Below, piece by piece: positions 40,903 to 51,400 of a stretch of DNA of 64,000 bases. Origin of the DNA: Conchocele bisecta (Eukaryota > Mollusca > Bivalvia > Lucinida > Thyasiridae); the NCBI GenBank assembly GCA_029237695.1, contig CM055279.1:58849530-58913529 (forward strand), in the 5' to 3' direction. Numbering within the stretch: the first letter of the stretch is position 1; each line of letters begins with the position of its first letter. A model generated the notes under the pieces. The model searched no databases, was not told the origin of the DNA, and saw nothing but the letters and a program-made list of their open reading frames with translations. The position numbers and the translations under genes are program-made.

Positions 40903-41572
40903 GAGTGTTTTTTTCATTCGGGATATCGGGCTGTTTGGCGGGGTGTACGAACTGGGAGTCGGGATCTGTTTTGCTCTTTAATTTGGAACAAATTAGTCTA
41001 CGGGACTCTAGAGCCACGACTGGAAACAGTATTTTGCAGGCCGTGTACGCCGCCACCGCTGCACACATCCACCACTTCGTATTCTTTACGGTTCTCCAAA
41101 TATCGTGCAGCTCCCCTACAGAGCTTGTTTCTCTAGCGGTTCGCTCTATTTTAGTATCTCTAGAGAGGGCCCCCAATGTCTCAATTTCTTCCTCTATTTC
41201 GTCACTTAGGGAAAGGGCCTCCAATATTCTGGTTTCCATCTCGTCTAAACGGGATTCCAAACGTCTCTCCATGTCGGTCAGGTGCGTCGATTCTTCGAAC
41301 GAGCTGGTGTTTCGCGCATCTTCTAGTAGAGCCGTGGGGAACTCGGTAGGGCCCGCAAAACCAGGCGCGGTCACCCTGTGTACTACGGGGGTAGGGGTTT
41401 CTTGTTGTTCTTCGGGTTTTGTACTACGTTCCGCATCGACGGCGTCCCATATTCTTCGAAGACGAGTGGTACCGATCCCATATTTTTTCTTCGTGTCGTC
41501 CGCAGACTCGACACCTCGAAGATTGCGAATATCTTCTATATCCTGCTCGGACAAATTTCGTTTTTGCGGCAT
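40847..41572 (-). CDS. HTH, coiled-coil, membrane protein ending DPFYMQ
   Basis: From the ATG at 41572 (MPQKRNLSEQDIEDIRNLRG) the frame gives 241 residues. The N-terminus has a helix-turn-helix-like module (KKKYGIGTTRLRRIW). A Pro/Thr linker follows, then an acidic coiled coil (about 100-165), a transmembrane segment (WWMCAAVAAYTACKILFPVV), and a polar tail ending SGSRDPFYMQ. The C-terminal motif is shared with the Polinton 1 protein at 16921-17433, while the N-terminal module is shared with two other small genes of Polinton 2. I chose this start because upstream codons lie in a minisatellite. Function unknown. Confidence 0.65.
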   Translation of the reverse strand: MPQKRNLSEQDIEDIRNLRGVESADDTKKKYGIGTTRLRRIWDAVDAERSTKPEEQQETPTPVVHRVTAPGFAGPTEFPTALLEDARNTSSFEESTHLTDMERRLESRLDEMETRILEALSLSDEIEEEIETLGALSRDTKIERTARETSSVGELHDIWRTVKNTKWWMCAAVAAYTACKILFPVVALESRRLICSKLKSKTDPDSQFVHPAKQPDIPNEKNTPSEPAHQHSGSRDPFYMQ

Positions 41573-41639
41573 TTTTTTGTAGGCACATACAAATATATTT
41601 TGCCCAATGTTCAACACGGAAATATTGGGCACACCTAGA

Positions 41640-41765
41640 CAGACTGGGCATGCGTGCACCACGACTAGGCATACCAGCACCACGCCCAGGCGTATGAGCA
41701 CCACGACTATGCATACCAGCACCACGCCCAGGCGTACCCAGCACCACGCCCAGGCGTACGAGTAC
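41640..41765. repeat. Minisatellite upstream of the DPFYMQ gene
   Basis: Five to six copies of a roughly 20-bp unit (AGCACCACGCCCAGGCGTA and AGCACCACGACTATGCATA variants) lie just before the minus-strand gene. They could be regulatory iterons or a simple expansion. Confidence 0.7.
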
Positions 41766-41827
41766 CTTGGGAAAGACGGGCATTTTGAGCATTTCGAACA
41801 AAGTTTCTGCCCTCATAACAACTAAAA

Positions 41828-41984
41828 ATGACAAAGTCCTACTTATCGAATACAAATATTGAAGAAATTGTTTCGGCGCGTGCCTGCGAACGCTATTAAG
41901 AAAAAGTATGGGATCGGAAGTGCGAGGCTTAAAAAGCTGTGGAAAGATAAATCCACCTCTGGATTGAATTTACCTTTTTTCTAA
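41828..41984 (+). pseudogene. Small HTH-module gene, frameshifted
   Basis: The ATG at 41828 (MTKSYLSNTNIEEIVSARA) opens a frame that stops at 41899. One base out of frame, the sequence continues IKKKYGIGSARLKKLWKD to 41984. This is the same KKYGIG..RL..LW module as in the genes at 40847-41572 and 42421-42687. Confidence 0.6.
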
Positions 41985-42038
41985 GGAGGTGTAAACGATC
42001 GGTTGATTGGGGGGAAATTATTGATGATAACCTCAAAT

Positions 42039-42167
42039 ATGGGGTTTGCACAATCGTTAAAACCAAATTTAGAACAAGTTAACGAAGAAGATTCTTCAAC
42101 TATATCTTGGACCTATTCAGCTGGGGCTCTAGCAGGTTTGCTTGTTGGTGTGTTCGAATTATCATAA
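42039..42167 (+). CDS. Small membrane protein, 42 aa
   Basis: It reads MGFAQSLKPNLEQVNEE, then a hydrophobic tail with SAGALAGLLVGVFE. This is short, but it recalls the C-terminal hydrophobic helix of the Polinton 1 protein at 16270-16681 and could be its reduced counterpart. Confidence 0.35.
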   Translation: MGFAQSLKPNLEQVNEEDSSTISWTYSAGALAGLLVGVFELS

Positions 42168-42211
42168 TAGAAAAGACCCCTGTAATTGGCGTGACCCTAA
42201 TAAACTGCATT

Positions 42212-42343
42212 ATGACAGATGGATTAATTCATCATCTTTTCCATGTAGAGCTTTTTAAACTGTTTTATAATACTTCTGTAAGGGTTTCCAGCATTGAATC
42301 GTGGTGTAAATCTCAACAGGTTTTGCTTTCACGGTTTCCATAA
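42212..42343 (+). CDS. Doubtful 43-codon frame
   Basis: It starts MTDGLIHHLFHVELFKLF and has no recognised relative. It sits between two small genes on the same strand. The length alone does not support it. Confidence 0.2.
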   Translation: MTDGLIHHLFHVELFKLFYNTSVRVSSIESWCKSQQVLLSRFP

Positions 42344-42420
42344 ATATATTTAATATTATAATTATTTATTTCCAATTGTGAATTAATGTTAGACATTTAT
42401 ATATATATATATATAAAACC

Positions 42421-42687
42421 ATGCCTAAATCGGTTATTACGCAGGAAGCGCTGATAGATATTTTGCAGTCCCGTGGAATTGTTCCTGCCTATGAAGTTAG
42501 AAAGAAGTACCATATTGGTCCCAAACGCCTTACAGATCTGTGGAAATATGATAAATTTATCATGGGACTTTCTAGAGATAATTGGCCAAAAACCCCGGAA
42601 ACCCGTGATAAGCCCCCGTTGGAAGACCTAAGGTGTGTAAGATACCTTCAAAAATTGAACAGGTTTCAACTGCATACTTTTATTTAA
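42421..42687 (+). CDS. Small HTH-module protein, 88 aa
   Basis: It starts MPKSVITQEALIDILQSRG after a TATATATA tract (42400-42415). Residues 17-40 include VRKKYHIGPKRLTDLWK, the same module as in the two other small genes of this element. A lysine/proline-rich linker and a short C-terminal helix follow. It converges on the polymerase, with 7 bp between the stops. I infer DNA binding from the basic helix-turn-helix-like pattern. Confidence 0.55.
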   Translation: MPKSVITQEALIDILQSRGIVPAYEVRKKYHIGPKRLTDLWKYDKFIMGLSRDNWPKTPETRDKPPLEDLRCVRYLQKLNRFQLHTFI

Positions 42688-42694
42688 TGAAAGT

Positions 42695-45600
42695 TTAAAG
42701 GGGTTCTGTATGTATCCCATCTTCTAAAACCCTTCTCTTGTCATAGTAAGCGGACAGTCCTAATTTATTTTGGGTATATGTTTTCATAACACCATTTCTC
42801 ATTCTAAACCCTCTGTTTGTTCCTCTATCCGTTCCAACCTGGTGTAGGGCCTCCATATACCTTCTCGATGTAAGACTATTTTGCCTGGCAGATAACCCCT
42901 TTGCTGAATGTTTTAATTCATTATTTTTAGATTTTTCAACTAAATAGCATTTACTGGATAGAGCTATTGCACGATCTCCTTGGAACTCCGTTTTGAATAG
43001 CCCTGGTTCTCTATTACTCCATTTATCCCACGCTAGCCACTCTTTTTTATGTTTTTGGAAATCCTCCACCATTTCTGGTTTTATCATTCCATCTAGCTCT
43101 CCACCCTTCATGCTAACCCCCATATATAAACTGTCAGTATCCATCTGTATTAGTTCAAAATCTGTTCTATCTACGTATTTGTCCATACAATCGTAATAAA
43201 ATTCTAACATTCTTTGTTTTGCATATTGGTATACAGCAATCCCACAGTGAAATGGACGAGTCATATTGGCATTTACTTTTCTTGAGGATATTTCGTAAGA
43301 ATCTCCTATTTCCTCTAAATCATCGAAATACGCTGATCTTAAAGCTTTGTCCACACATTTTTCATCTTTTGTATACGTTGTGTTGAGGTGTTTTTCAGGG
43401 GATTCTATTATTTTCCCGCAACATGAGTTACCTAATAGTTTCATTATATCTGCAATTGGGGACTTGGAGCTATCAACATCTCCGGATCTCCTGGCTGAAG
43501 TAACTTCTTTAACAAACCATTCAAAGGGCTTACCTGCTGTATAATTTATTACTCAGTAAATCCCTGTAATTTCTACACCATGCTTCAAATACCATTTTAA
43601 TAATGGGGCAAATAGTAATACTTTTTTAGCAGAAATTGCACCTACTAGTTTTCTGCCATCTCCTCTTGCACGGTTAGTTTCTTGTAAATACTGTAACATC
43701 TTCTCTGGAACTTCCTCCTCCTCTACAATCCTATTTATAAATATTGGGGACATTTCCGAAAACTTCTCTTTTAAACTACTGGGAACCTCTATATCTACTT
43801 CAGCAAAGCCAAACCACTTACCCTTTAAAACCGCCTTGGAAAACATATTTATTTTAATAGGGTCGTGAGGGCTGCTTTCCTCGTGTAGTTTCCCTTGCGC
43901 CATGGCATATGTTTGCTTAATGTTGATAAATATAGGGCGTTTGCATCAAAACCAAGTACGGCTTCGCAAAGCTTTCCATTTCCATCCGGGGCTGACCTGA
44001 TTCTCGTAACACCTGCTTCAGTGTATCTTGTAAACACAATTGATGGATCCCCAACTAATGCTCCTTTTAACATTTCATATATTTCCTCAGTGGGGGCATA
44101 CAGTGGTGGACATATCGCGTCTGCTATCTTACTCTCTTTGGTTTGGTAAGGTTTTATATGGTTTTTTATCGTTCCTCTGAGAATATATTGTAAAGCAACT
44201 CCTGGTAGGGTAATTGCATCTTTAAACATATCTATACCTTTTGTTTGATAAAATTTTGTCATTTTTCCGATAGCTTCTAAAAAGGGGCCAACATCCAAGT
44301 TGTTATAGTATTTTAACCAGTCTTTGAAAGACTTCATATTTAATCTGTTATAAATGTTGTTGCACTCTTCCAACTGTTTTTTGGTTATCGCTTTATTTGG
44401 AGTTAATTTATTTGTCCAATTTTTAAGTGGTGGTAAACCCTCATAAGCTAGTTTATCGGGAGAATCAAACCATTCTGGTGTAAATAGAAAAATGGTTGTA
44501 TTGGCTTTCTTTCCTACTAGTACCTTAGAGGTTTTATCCGTTAAAATATCAACTAAATGCTTCTTTATTAAATTAAGATCGTAATTACTGGAATTGAACC
44601 CAATTACTGGGACTTGTGAAATCCATCTGGTAATCTCCCGCTTTTGAGAAGGCGAAAGCGTTTCCATACTTGTAGGAAACCCATATATTTTATCCTTACC
44701 AACAACCTCGCGAATGTCTTCAGCCCTCTTTCTTACATCTTCCATAAATAGGGTCACTAATTGTTTTGGAGAAGTATCACATATGTGAGTTATATTGTTG
44801 GATAGAGTATCCCCTATACTAACACTTATTGGAACGTGTTCGTTTATAAACTCTAGATCTTTAGTTGGGTTCCGTTTTTCTTTACTTCCGTCTAAATATG
44901 CTTCAAAATCGTATACTATATGATACGGATAAATTATTGTGGGAGGTTTTTCAAGTGCGGAGGAAGCGTTTGGGTCGTCATACTCACATTCCCAAATAGT
45001 TACTAAATTGCGCTGGCTCCTGATCAACTTGTCTCGCACTCGTGTTTTTGCGTATTTCCCCCCCCCCCCCAATTTTTGCAGTGTTTGGGGCATCCGTGCC
45101 AATAACATCCGTGAAATTGATAAACCGTATTGGTCTCCGGATAAAACCCATCAACCGGGCACCAGAAATTATTCTTTCCCCCCCGTGTCCGCATACCGCG
45201 GTGTGTATATGAGGGCTTGAGATCGAATTTATCCATGTAATTGACTTCTTGCTACATTTGGGTTTTGGGTAGAAAGCCTTTTCAAACGCTGATAATGGCC
45301 GATCTATTTTTTCCCCTTTACACGATACTTTGGTTAATCCCTTCATACAAGTCAATGCGTGCCGGGTTAAATTACTGACCTTTGTAAAGCGTTGTTTGCA
45401 GTCGAAGCAACAATAATTGTTTTCAGCGGCTTTGTTCATATCAGTAATAAGGAAGGCGTGATCGTTATAGATGCCTATTTTCATATTTTTATTACCAATC
45501 TTGTCGTAATGAGCTGCTACTTTTCTTAAATACCATGTTCCCTCTTCTGTAGGTTCGTATGCATCAATACCTATTTTAAAACACTCTTATATTTTCTTGA

Positions 45601-46444
45601 TATCTCCAAATAATATGGGTCCTTCGGGTTTCGGTAATTTGTGGGTTTTACAGAACTGTAAATATTGTTGCTGGAGTTCTTTGGTCAACGTTAAACATCT
45701 ATCGGCTCTAAGCTTCGATGTGTGGAGGGCCAAGCATCTAAATAAACAAAGATCATCATTGAAACTATCCAGGGGCTTCATCCCTTTCTTATAACGTAAC
45801 CACTCTGGCATTCGACCTCCTGCCACTTTTTCGGATTGCATTCCAGCATCACCTTTGGGGATTTCATACCACTTTGAAGCTGTTCCATATACTATTTTAA
45901 CACTAACACCCATCCATCTTACAAACCTCCATTTTGTACTTGGCCTATCTATTTTATCTATGTTTAATCTATGCTCTTCTTGTTTATTAATCCACTCTTC
46001 AACCTCATCGTAACCCCTAAACCACGGACTTCCGGATAAATTTTTATAAAATACCAACGTTGTCGGCTTTCCTCTTGCGTCTCTCTCCTCTTGGTGAATT
46101 AATTTGTAGGAAAAAGAGAATCTTAGGTAAAAACAGTCGGTTAACAAAGGCTCTAACTCACCTATTATCCTTTTGCTGTTATTTATTTGAAGTTTTCTTT
46201 TCAGGGTTATTGTAGTTATCCTACGCCCTTTTACTATTTCTTTTTCTTTTTGTTTATAATCTTCTAATATTTCGCTACCTTCCTCTATTAACTGTTGTAA
46301 TAAACGCGCTTTCAGCACTCGTTTTTGAGGTTTGCCAATGTTCCTGCTTCTAAGACTGAGGGAAGCCTCATCGGCTATATTCTGTGCTATCTTTTCTATA
46401 TTCTTTTTTTCCACCCCCTTAAATAACCCCCCGAGACATTGCAC
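42695..46444 (-). pseudogene. polB: Protein-primed DNA polymerase B, decayed
   Basis: A diverged relative of the Polinton 1 polymerase. Recognisable parts are CLFRCLALH (N-terminal segment, ending 45587), a zinc-finger-like CFDCKQRFTK (about 45400), FHGCYWHGCPKHC (about 45080), exonuclease I YDFEAYLD, exonuclease II GFNSSNYDLN, motif A FDANALYLS, LLGNSCCGK and motif C MDTDS. Breaks: frameshifts near 45587, near 45230, in a C10 run at 45059-45068 and near 43880, and an in-frame TGA at 43553-43555. About 35 residues containing the third exonuclease motif are missing between LFTPE and WFDS (near 44490). The frame upstream of 46444 is also disturbed by homopolymers. It cannot make an intact enzyme as read. 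Confidence 0.9.
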
Positions 46445-46596
46445 GAGCCATTCTTTTCATAAATTCATCATATTTTTTTCCTTATTTATTAGTGTAGTTA
46501 ACCCCCTTTCCCTTAACCTTTTGTTTTTTTTTTTTGAAAAAAGGTGTACCCATTCTATAATTCTGACCTTAATTCCCGAATCCTAGGGAAGAACTT

Positions 46597-46689
46597 TTAG
46601 ATGGATTTAACACCCCTTTTATCGCTAATCCTTGTGCGAGTTAACTTAGGGCGAGGTGCTCTCGTAACTTTTTTACGTATATCTGTCAT
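46597..46689 (-). CDS. Short basic frame near the right arm
   Basis: A 30-residue frame (MTDIRKKVTRAPRPKLTRTR) follows a TATATAAATA word at about 46718. It could be the displaced N-terminus of the polymerase or a small basic protein. Confidence 0.25.
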   Translation of the reverse strand: MTDIRKKVTRAPRPKLTRTRISDKRGVKSI

Positions 46690-46734
46690 TTTTCTAATCG
46701 TGGAAATTTATTGTTTTATATAAATACCTGTATG

Positions 46735-46890
46735 GTTTATGTTCAATAGGGTGTTTTTCATTTTTGACAATTAATTAATTATTTATTTATTTTATTAAAA
46801 CACCTCATACTACAGTATAGAAGACACATATTTTGTCGGGGCTAGGGGGCTTTCTGCTAGTTTTCTCGTGTTCAATAGGGTGTATTCTAT
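46735..46890. repeat. Subterminal ACACCCTATTGAAC motifs
   Basis: The reverse strand has AACACCCTATTGAACA (about 46741-46756) and ATACACCCTATTGAACAC (about 46868-46884). The same word starts the subterminal repeats of Polinton 1. Confidence 0.6.
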
Positions 46891-46960
46891 TTAAAAAAAA
46901 AAATTCCCATAGTATAAAATAGTTCCCGATGCACAGTTCGTACGCTACCCAAAGCCCTCT

Positions 46961-47471
46961 CCCTCCCCTATTGGGAACTTCGATTGGTAGCTAGAACTGC
47001 CACCGGACATACCACAAACCATCTGGATTTCTTCTTGTTGGATGTAGTGCGAGGCTCCCCCCATTCTACACCGAAGCGGATTCTGTAGTTCGCACAGTGG
47101 CCTCCCGATGTTGTCCACTTCTCGATTTCCAAAAAAATGCAAAAGTAGCCGAAACCTTGGTAGCCTCGACCAAATCTCCGCTTTCTATATGGGAGACCTC
47201 CCGCGTATATCGACTTACTATTTCGTTGGGTAGCTGAAACCGCTGCAAATCGACACTTACTATTTCGTTGAAATAGGGTAGCCGAAACCGCTGCAAATCG
47301 GGGATACATTTTACAAACTTTGGTGATATCATTTTGTTTTACTGTGGGTTGTATTTATTTCGCTTTAAATTAACACGAAATTTTACTATTTTTGGTACCT
47401 ATGGGGCTACCCACTGCTTTCAATTCTTCCCCCACACTTCGCGGTAACGAACTGACTCCCTATATACTACT
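46961..47471 (-). repeat. Polinton 2 right terminal inverted repeat
   Basis: The inverted copy of 40338-40821. It contains about 25 extra bases near 46980-47005 and a few substitutions. Confidence 0.92.
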
Positions 47472-47476
47472 ACATA
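47472..47476. repeat. Target site duplication ACATA, right
   Basis: The second copy of ACATA. The host sequence continues TCATTTAGCAGGAGCAGC. Confidence 0.85.
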
Positions 47477-49560
47477 TCATTTAGCAGGAGCAGCTAAACA
47501 CCGATTATACTTATTGCATTATTATTAATATAAGTCAATGATCGATCAACGACATTCATCTAAACATGCTTTATGTATCAACACATTACGTGAACATAGG
47601 ACGAATGTCGAATTTTGAGACATGAGCTAGTTATCTACCTTGAAAATGGGTATCCACACGGTGATAAACAATATATTTATGAGCGCTACGTACGGCTCTG
47701 TAACGAATATTTCCTCAGATTGCGGAAGCAAAATCTTTTATTTACACGGCCGAATAAACGTGTAACTAGTTATAAAAGACATTTACGCTAGCTGACATGT
47801 TCCCGTCAATTAACCCATAGTATTTAGCACAGTTTATTCCACGAACATTTTCCTTCCCGTGTCCTTAAATTATAAGAAAAACGGGTGGAATAGTTACACA
47901 ATTACATGACATTGTAACACCATACATTTCATTTTTCATTTAACACAATGTGCGCACATCACGTGCGGATACTGAAACGTTTGCAAACTGATATTTACAG
48001 ATGGACACATACGAGGATATTCCAATATATATAGTGAAAATGGCTCAGTATTATCATCACCGTGTTCATGACCCTTGACGTGTGTGATTATAACGTCACA
48101 TGACTATGACGTCATACAACTTAGTGACGTCATATAATGCGACATCATTGACGAAGTGTCAATATAGCGGTAGGCCAAATTTCATTCAGGTATATGCACA
48201 ATATATCAACTTATATTCGTTTTCACTATTTATTGGATGACCCTCGTATATACACATATTAAATTATATTTATAGATAAAATACGACCGTTTAATGATTA
48301 TGGGTCCAGCTTGTGACAAATTTAACAAGCCCCAATTGTGCATGGTCAGCTGCACAGTAATATTCATTTCGGGTCAGGCTACAACTATGCATTGTTTGGC
48401 ATTGTAGTTCGTAGTTATCTATTATTTCGTTTGAATAACCATAGTAAAACTATCAATTGGGTACACAAATAATAATTATTAATAATAATAATAAATAAAT
48501 AATGATTAATAATATGTATAGACTATTAATAATCATAATGAATAATAATAATGAATAATAATAATAATACAAAATAATAATAATGCAATAATGCAATAAG
48601 TATAATCGGTGTTTAGCTGCACCTGTTAAACGATATGTTAACAGGTGTTAATCACTCCAATTCCGCGCGGCCCGATTACCAAAACACGTAGTTTGTGGTG
48701 GATTATTGTATTAAAATGATTAAAATTCATAAAATGATCATAACACATAATAATTCAGTCAATTCAATGAAAATGGATGTCATGAATATCCGCTAACGGA
48801 TGTACAAGCAACATCGAACAGCCTTTGTAGCCTTTGTAGCCTTTTCCAGCCTTTGGGGTGTTTAGGGTGACCTCGATAAGCCACGCCCCTTGACAACAAC
48901 AATTGCAACAGTAAATTGGGAAGGTAATATCCGCCATAATTCTATGTGACTTGATGCTTGCGTGCTGATGACATTACAACTTATATTCATGTTATTTCAT
49001 TCGTCATTTGTATGTATTACATTTGAAATCTGCTTGTTGTAATTGTATTTGTCTTTCTTACATGTCCATTCTGCTGATTTCTTTGTTAATTCGTCTTATT
49101 TACATTACAATTATTGATACGTCCTTATTCGTGTCCCTGTTTTATTGCACTAAGCATTTGCAATAGAAAGTAAGAACAAAGCACTTAGCACTTTGAATAA
49201 GGCCGAAAGCAGTAAGGACAAATGAATGAAACATCAAGCCAAATGCGCATGCAATAAAGACAAATATATATATCAACCAAGATGATTTCAAATGTCATAA
49301 ATACAACTGACGAATATAATAACATGGATATAAGTTGTAATTCCATCAGCAGGCAGGCACCAGGCCACATAGCATTGTCATAAATACAAACGGTGAATGC
49401 AATAACACGCATAGAACGTGTAATGTCATCAGCCAGCAAGCATCAAGCCACATAGAATTGTAATAAGACGGATAGAACTTAAAATGTCATCAGCCAGCAA
49501 GCATCAAGCCAAATATAAGTATGGCGGATATGACCTTCCATAAGCGTTACTCATCAAAAT
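47477..49560. repeat. Right part of the large inverted-repeat host element
   Basis: 48590-48880 is an inverted copy of the DNA that flanked the Polinton 2 insertion, and 49440-49560 is an inverted copy of 39771-39900. A direct copy of the left terminal motif is at 48920-48990. AAT-rich microsatellite DNA lies at 48475-48595. No protein-coding gene is visible, so the element seems non-autonomous or compound. Confidence 0.7.
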
Positions 49561-49884
49561 GAGTAATGCAGTGTAATCTATAAATAAATCCCAAAATCGG
49601 AACTGGGTTTGTACCGCGTGTACGATTCCGTCTGAGACGGCCGAAAATACCGACCCCGCTCTAATCTGAACGGCACCGTATAGCATAATTAGTAAAGAGC
49701 GCACACATGCGCCCCGGGGTCGATCTCAAAGTTGTAAGTACATGTATATCTGATGGTGGTCTCCAGACAGGATAAGTTTCTTTTCTGTGAGTATTCCGGT
49801 TTCAACCCAAATTAAGAAACATGCAGACGCCTCCATCTACGCCGAGTACAATTGTTCTCGCGTTTGTTTGTAATTGTTATATAC

Positions 49885-51400
49885 ATATGAGCCGCGCCGT
49901 GCGAAAACCGGGCTTAATGACAACAATTTCAGTTTTTACTTTTTCGCGTATTCTGAATTGTACATCTTTTAAAAGTCATATGCCGCCAAAATTATCAATG
50001 TATCCCAATTATATTTCATTTTAGAAGTAGTTTTATGGCGCGTGGTAAAAACTTATATGACGTTTTAGATCAATGACGTCGAAATTACGACGTTTTTATC
50101 AACGGCGTATACAAGGGGCGTTGATCCGGACAAGTCCTATATATTTGTCATCTTTTATCGCATGTCAACCAAGTTTGGATATCTCGTAGCCTGGCCAAGT
50201 GTCTCCCATTAGGTCAAGACAAAGTATGAAAATAATGTTTATGGCTCGTGTTGCAGTTGCTAATGTAACGTCATGTTTTGGATTGCGGCCCAAGTAACGT
50301 AATTTCGTATGAATAATTTTCAAATAAGGCAGAGTGAGGCGTTTCCCTGTTGTTTGCTGCTGTCTGAAATAATTTTGAGGAAAAATAGCGACATCATTTA
50401 ACATTTCGTATGCGACGACATATTTTAAAGGTATGGCAGTAGGCCGCTTGATAACATTAACTTTTTGACAAAACACGATACCGGGCAGATTTGTAGCGTG
50501 ATACCTTATAGATGTCGCCGTGTGTCTTTCTTGAGGATCGCAGTACCATCGCCTGATATACATTATTATGCAGTCAAGTGATACACTGACGATTTGATAC
50601 TACAAAAGCACTTTCGACTACAAAAGCAAGTTTAGGACCATCACATTTCCAATTAATATGTTGATGCATTTATTTTAAATTCAATACAAACCCCGGATAT
50701 TTATGTCATTATATAGCTGCGTGTCTATTAAATGGCATATTAAATGCATTAAATGGCATATTATTCGCTAAGTACTGGATAGAATTGTTCAAAAGTCTCA
50801 ATTTACCAAGATAATAGATGGTAATATCGTGGGCATACACTAGGTTGTTCATATTTAAGATTATTTATGAATCAAAGTGCAGTGTAAGCGAAGACTTCAC
50901 TGATATGTAGCCAGTTAAATTATGCGTTCACCATTTTGAATTCATAAGGACAACCGACGAAAAAGAGTAAACATGTTAAAGAACGACAGTTAGGCGACAA
51001 TGTACAGCGCCTGAAGCATTTCTAAGTCATTGATGCTGCGAGGAACTCGTGCAAGTATCCTTGCTATAATATTTTGTCAGGACACCATGGCCATAACGTC
51101 AAACATGTATTCACGTTCAATGACGTCACAAGTACGTGACGTCAAGTCATGACGTCATAATATGTGTACCTAGGTACAAGGTATCGCGTCTCATATTTAT
51201 GAAAGTTTCAGTAAGTTATCATTTTCCGTTTTCTGTTCACACTTAATGTTAACTGACACCAGTAAACGTAAATGGGAGGGCAAACTGTGAACTTTTACGG
51301 CGACGCTAGACAATTTGAAACGTCGTTTTTCCGACGTCGTTTACCGCTTTTCATGACGTTGTCATTAAGCCCGGTTTTCGTATGGCGCGGCCCATATATA
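49885..51400. repeat. Fold-back element with GCCGCGC...AAAACCGG ends
   Basis: ATGAGCCGCGCCGTGCGAAA, then ACCGGGCTTAATGACAAC, at the left are mirrored by GTTGTCATTAAGCCCGGTTT, then TCGTATGGCGCGGCC, at the right. Related single ends occur at 35766 and 51830-51860. A 132-codon minus-strand frame (50165-50563, MYIRRWYCDPQERHTATS) inside has no recognised motif. Confidence 0.65.

Larger units (their letters stand above)
40338..47471. mobile_element. Polinton 2, short deletion derivative (7.1 kb)
   Basis: It has long inverted repeats (about 484 and 511 bp), ends starting AGTAGTATATAGGGAGTC, close to those of Polinton 1, and a 5-bp target duplication. The interior holds only a decayed polymerase gene and a few small genes. 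Integrase, ATPase and capsid genes are absent. The arms differ from each other by several substitutions and indels, so it is older than Polinton 1. Its genes are AT-rich and distant from those of Polinton 1. Confidence 0.93.

Noticed and set aside
40905..41582. 225-codon plus-strand frame opposite the DPFYMQ gene
   Set aside because: It is antisense to a gene supported by motif conservation and is serine-rich in the way antisense frames often are.
50165..50563. 132-codon frame as a transposase or host gene
   Set aside because: No motif or homology is recognisable, and it lies in a fold-back element with otherwise non-coding interior.
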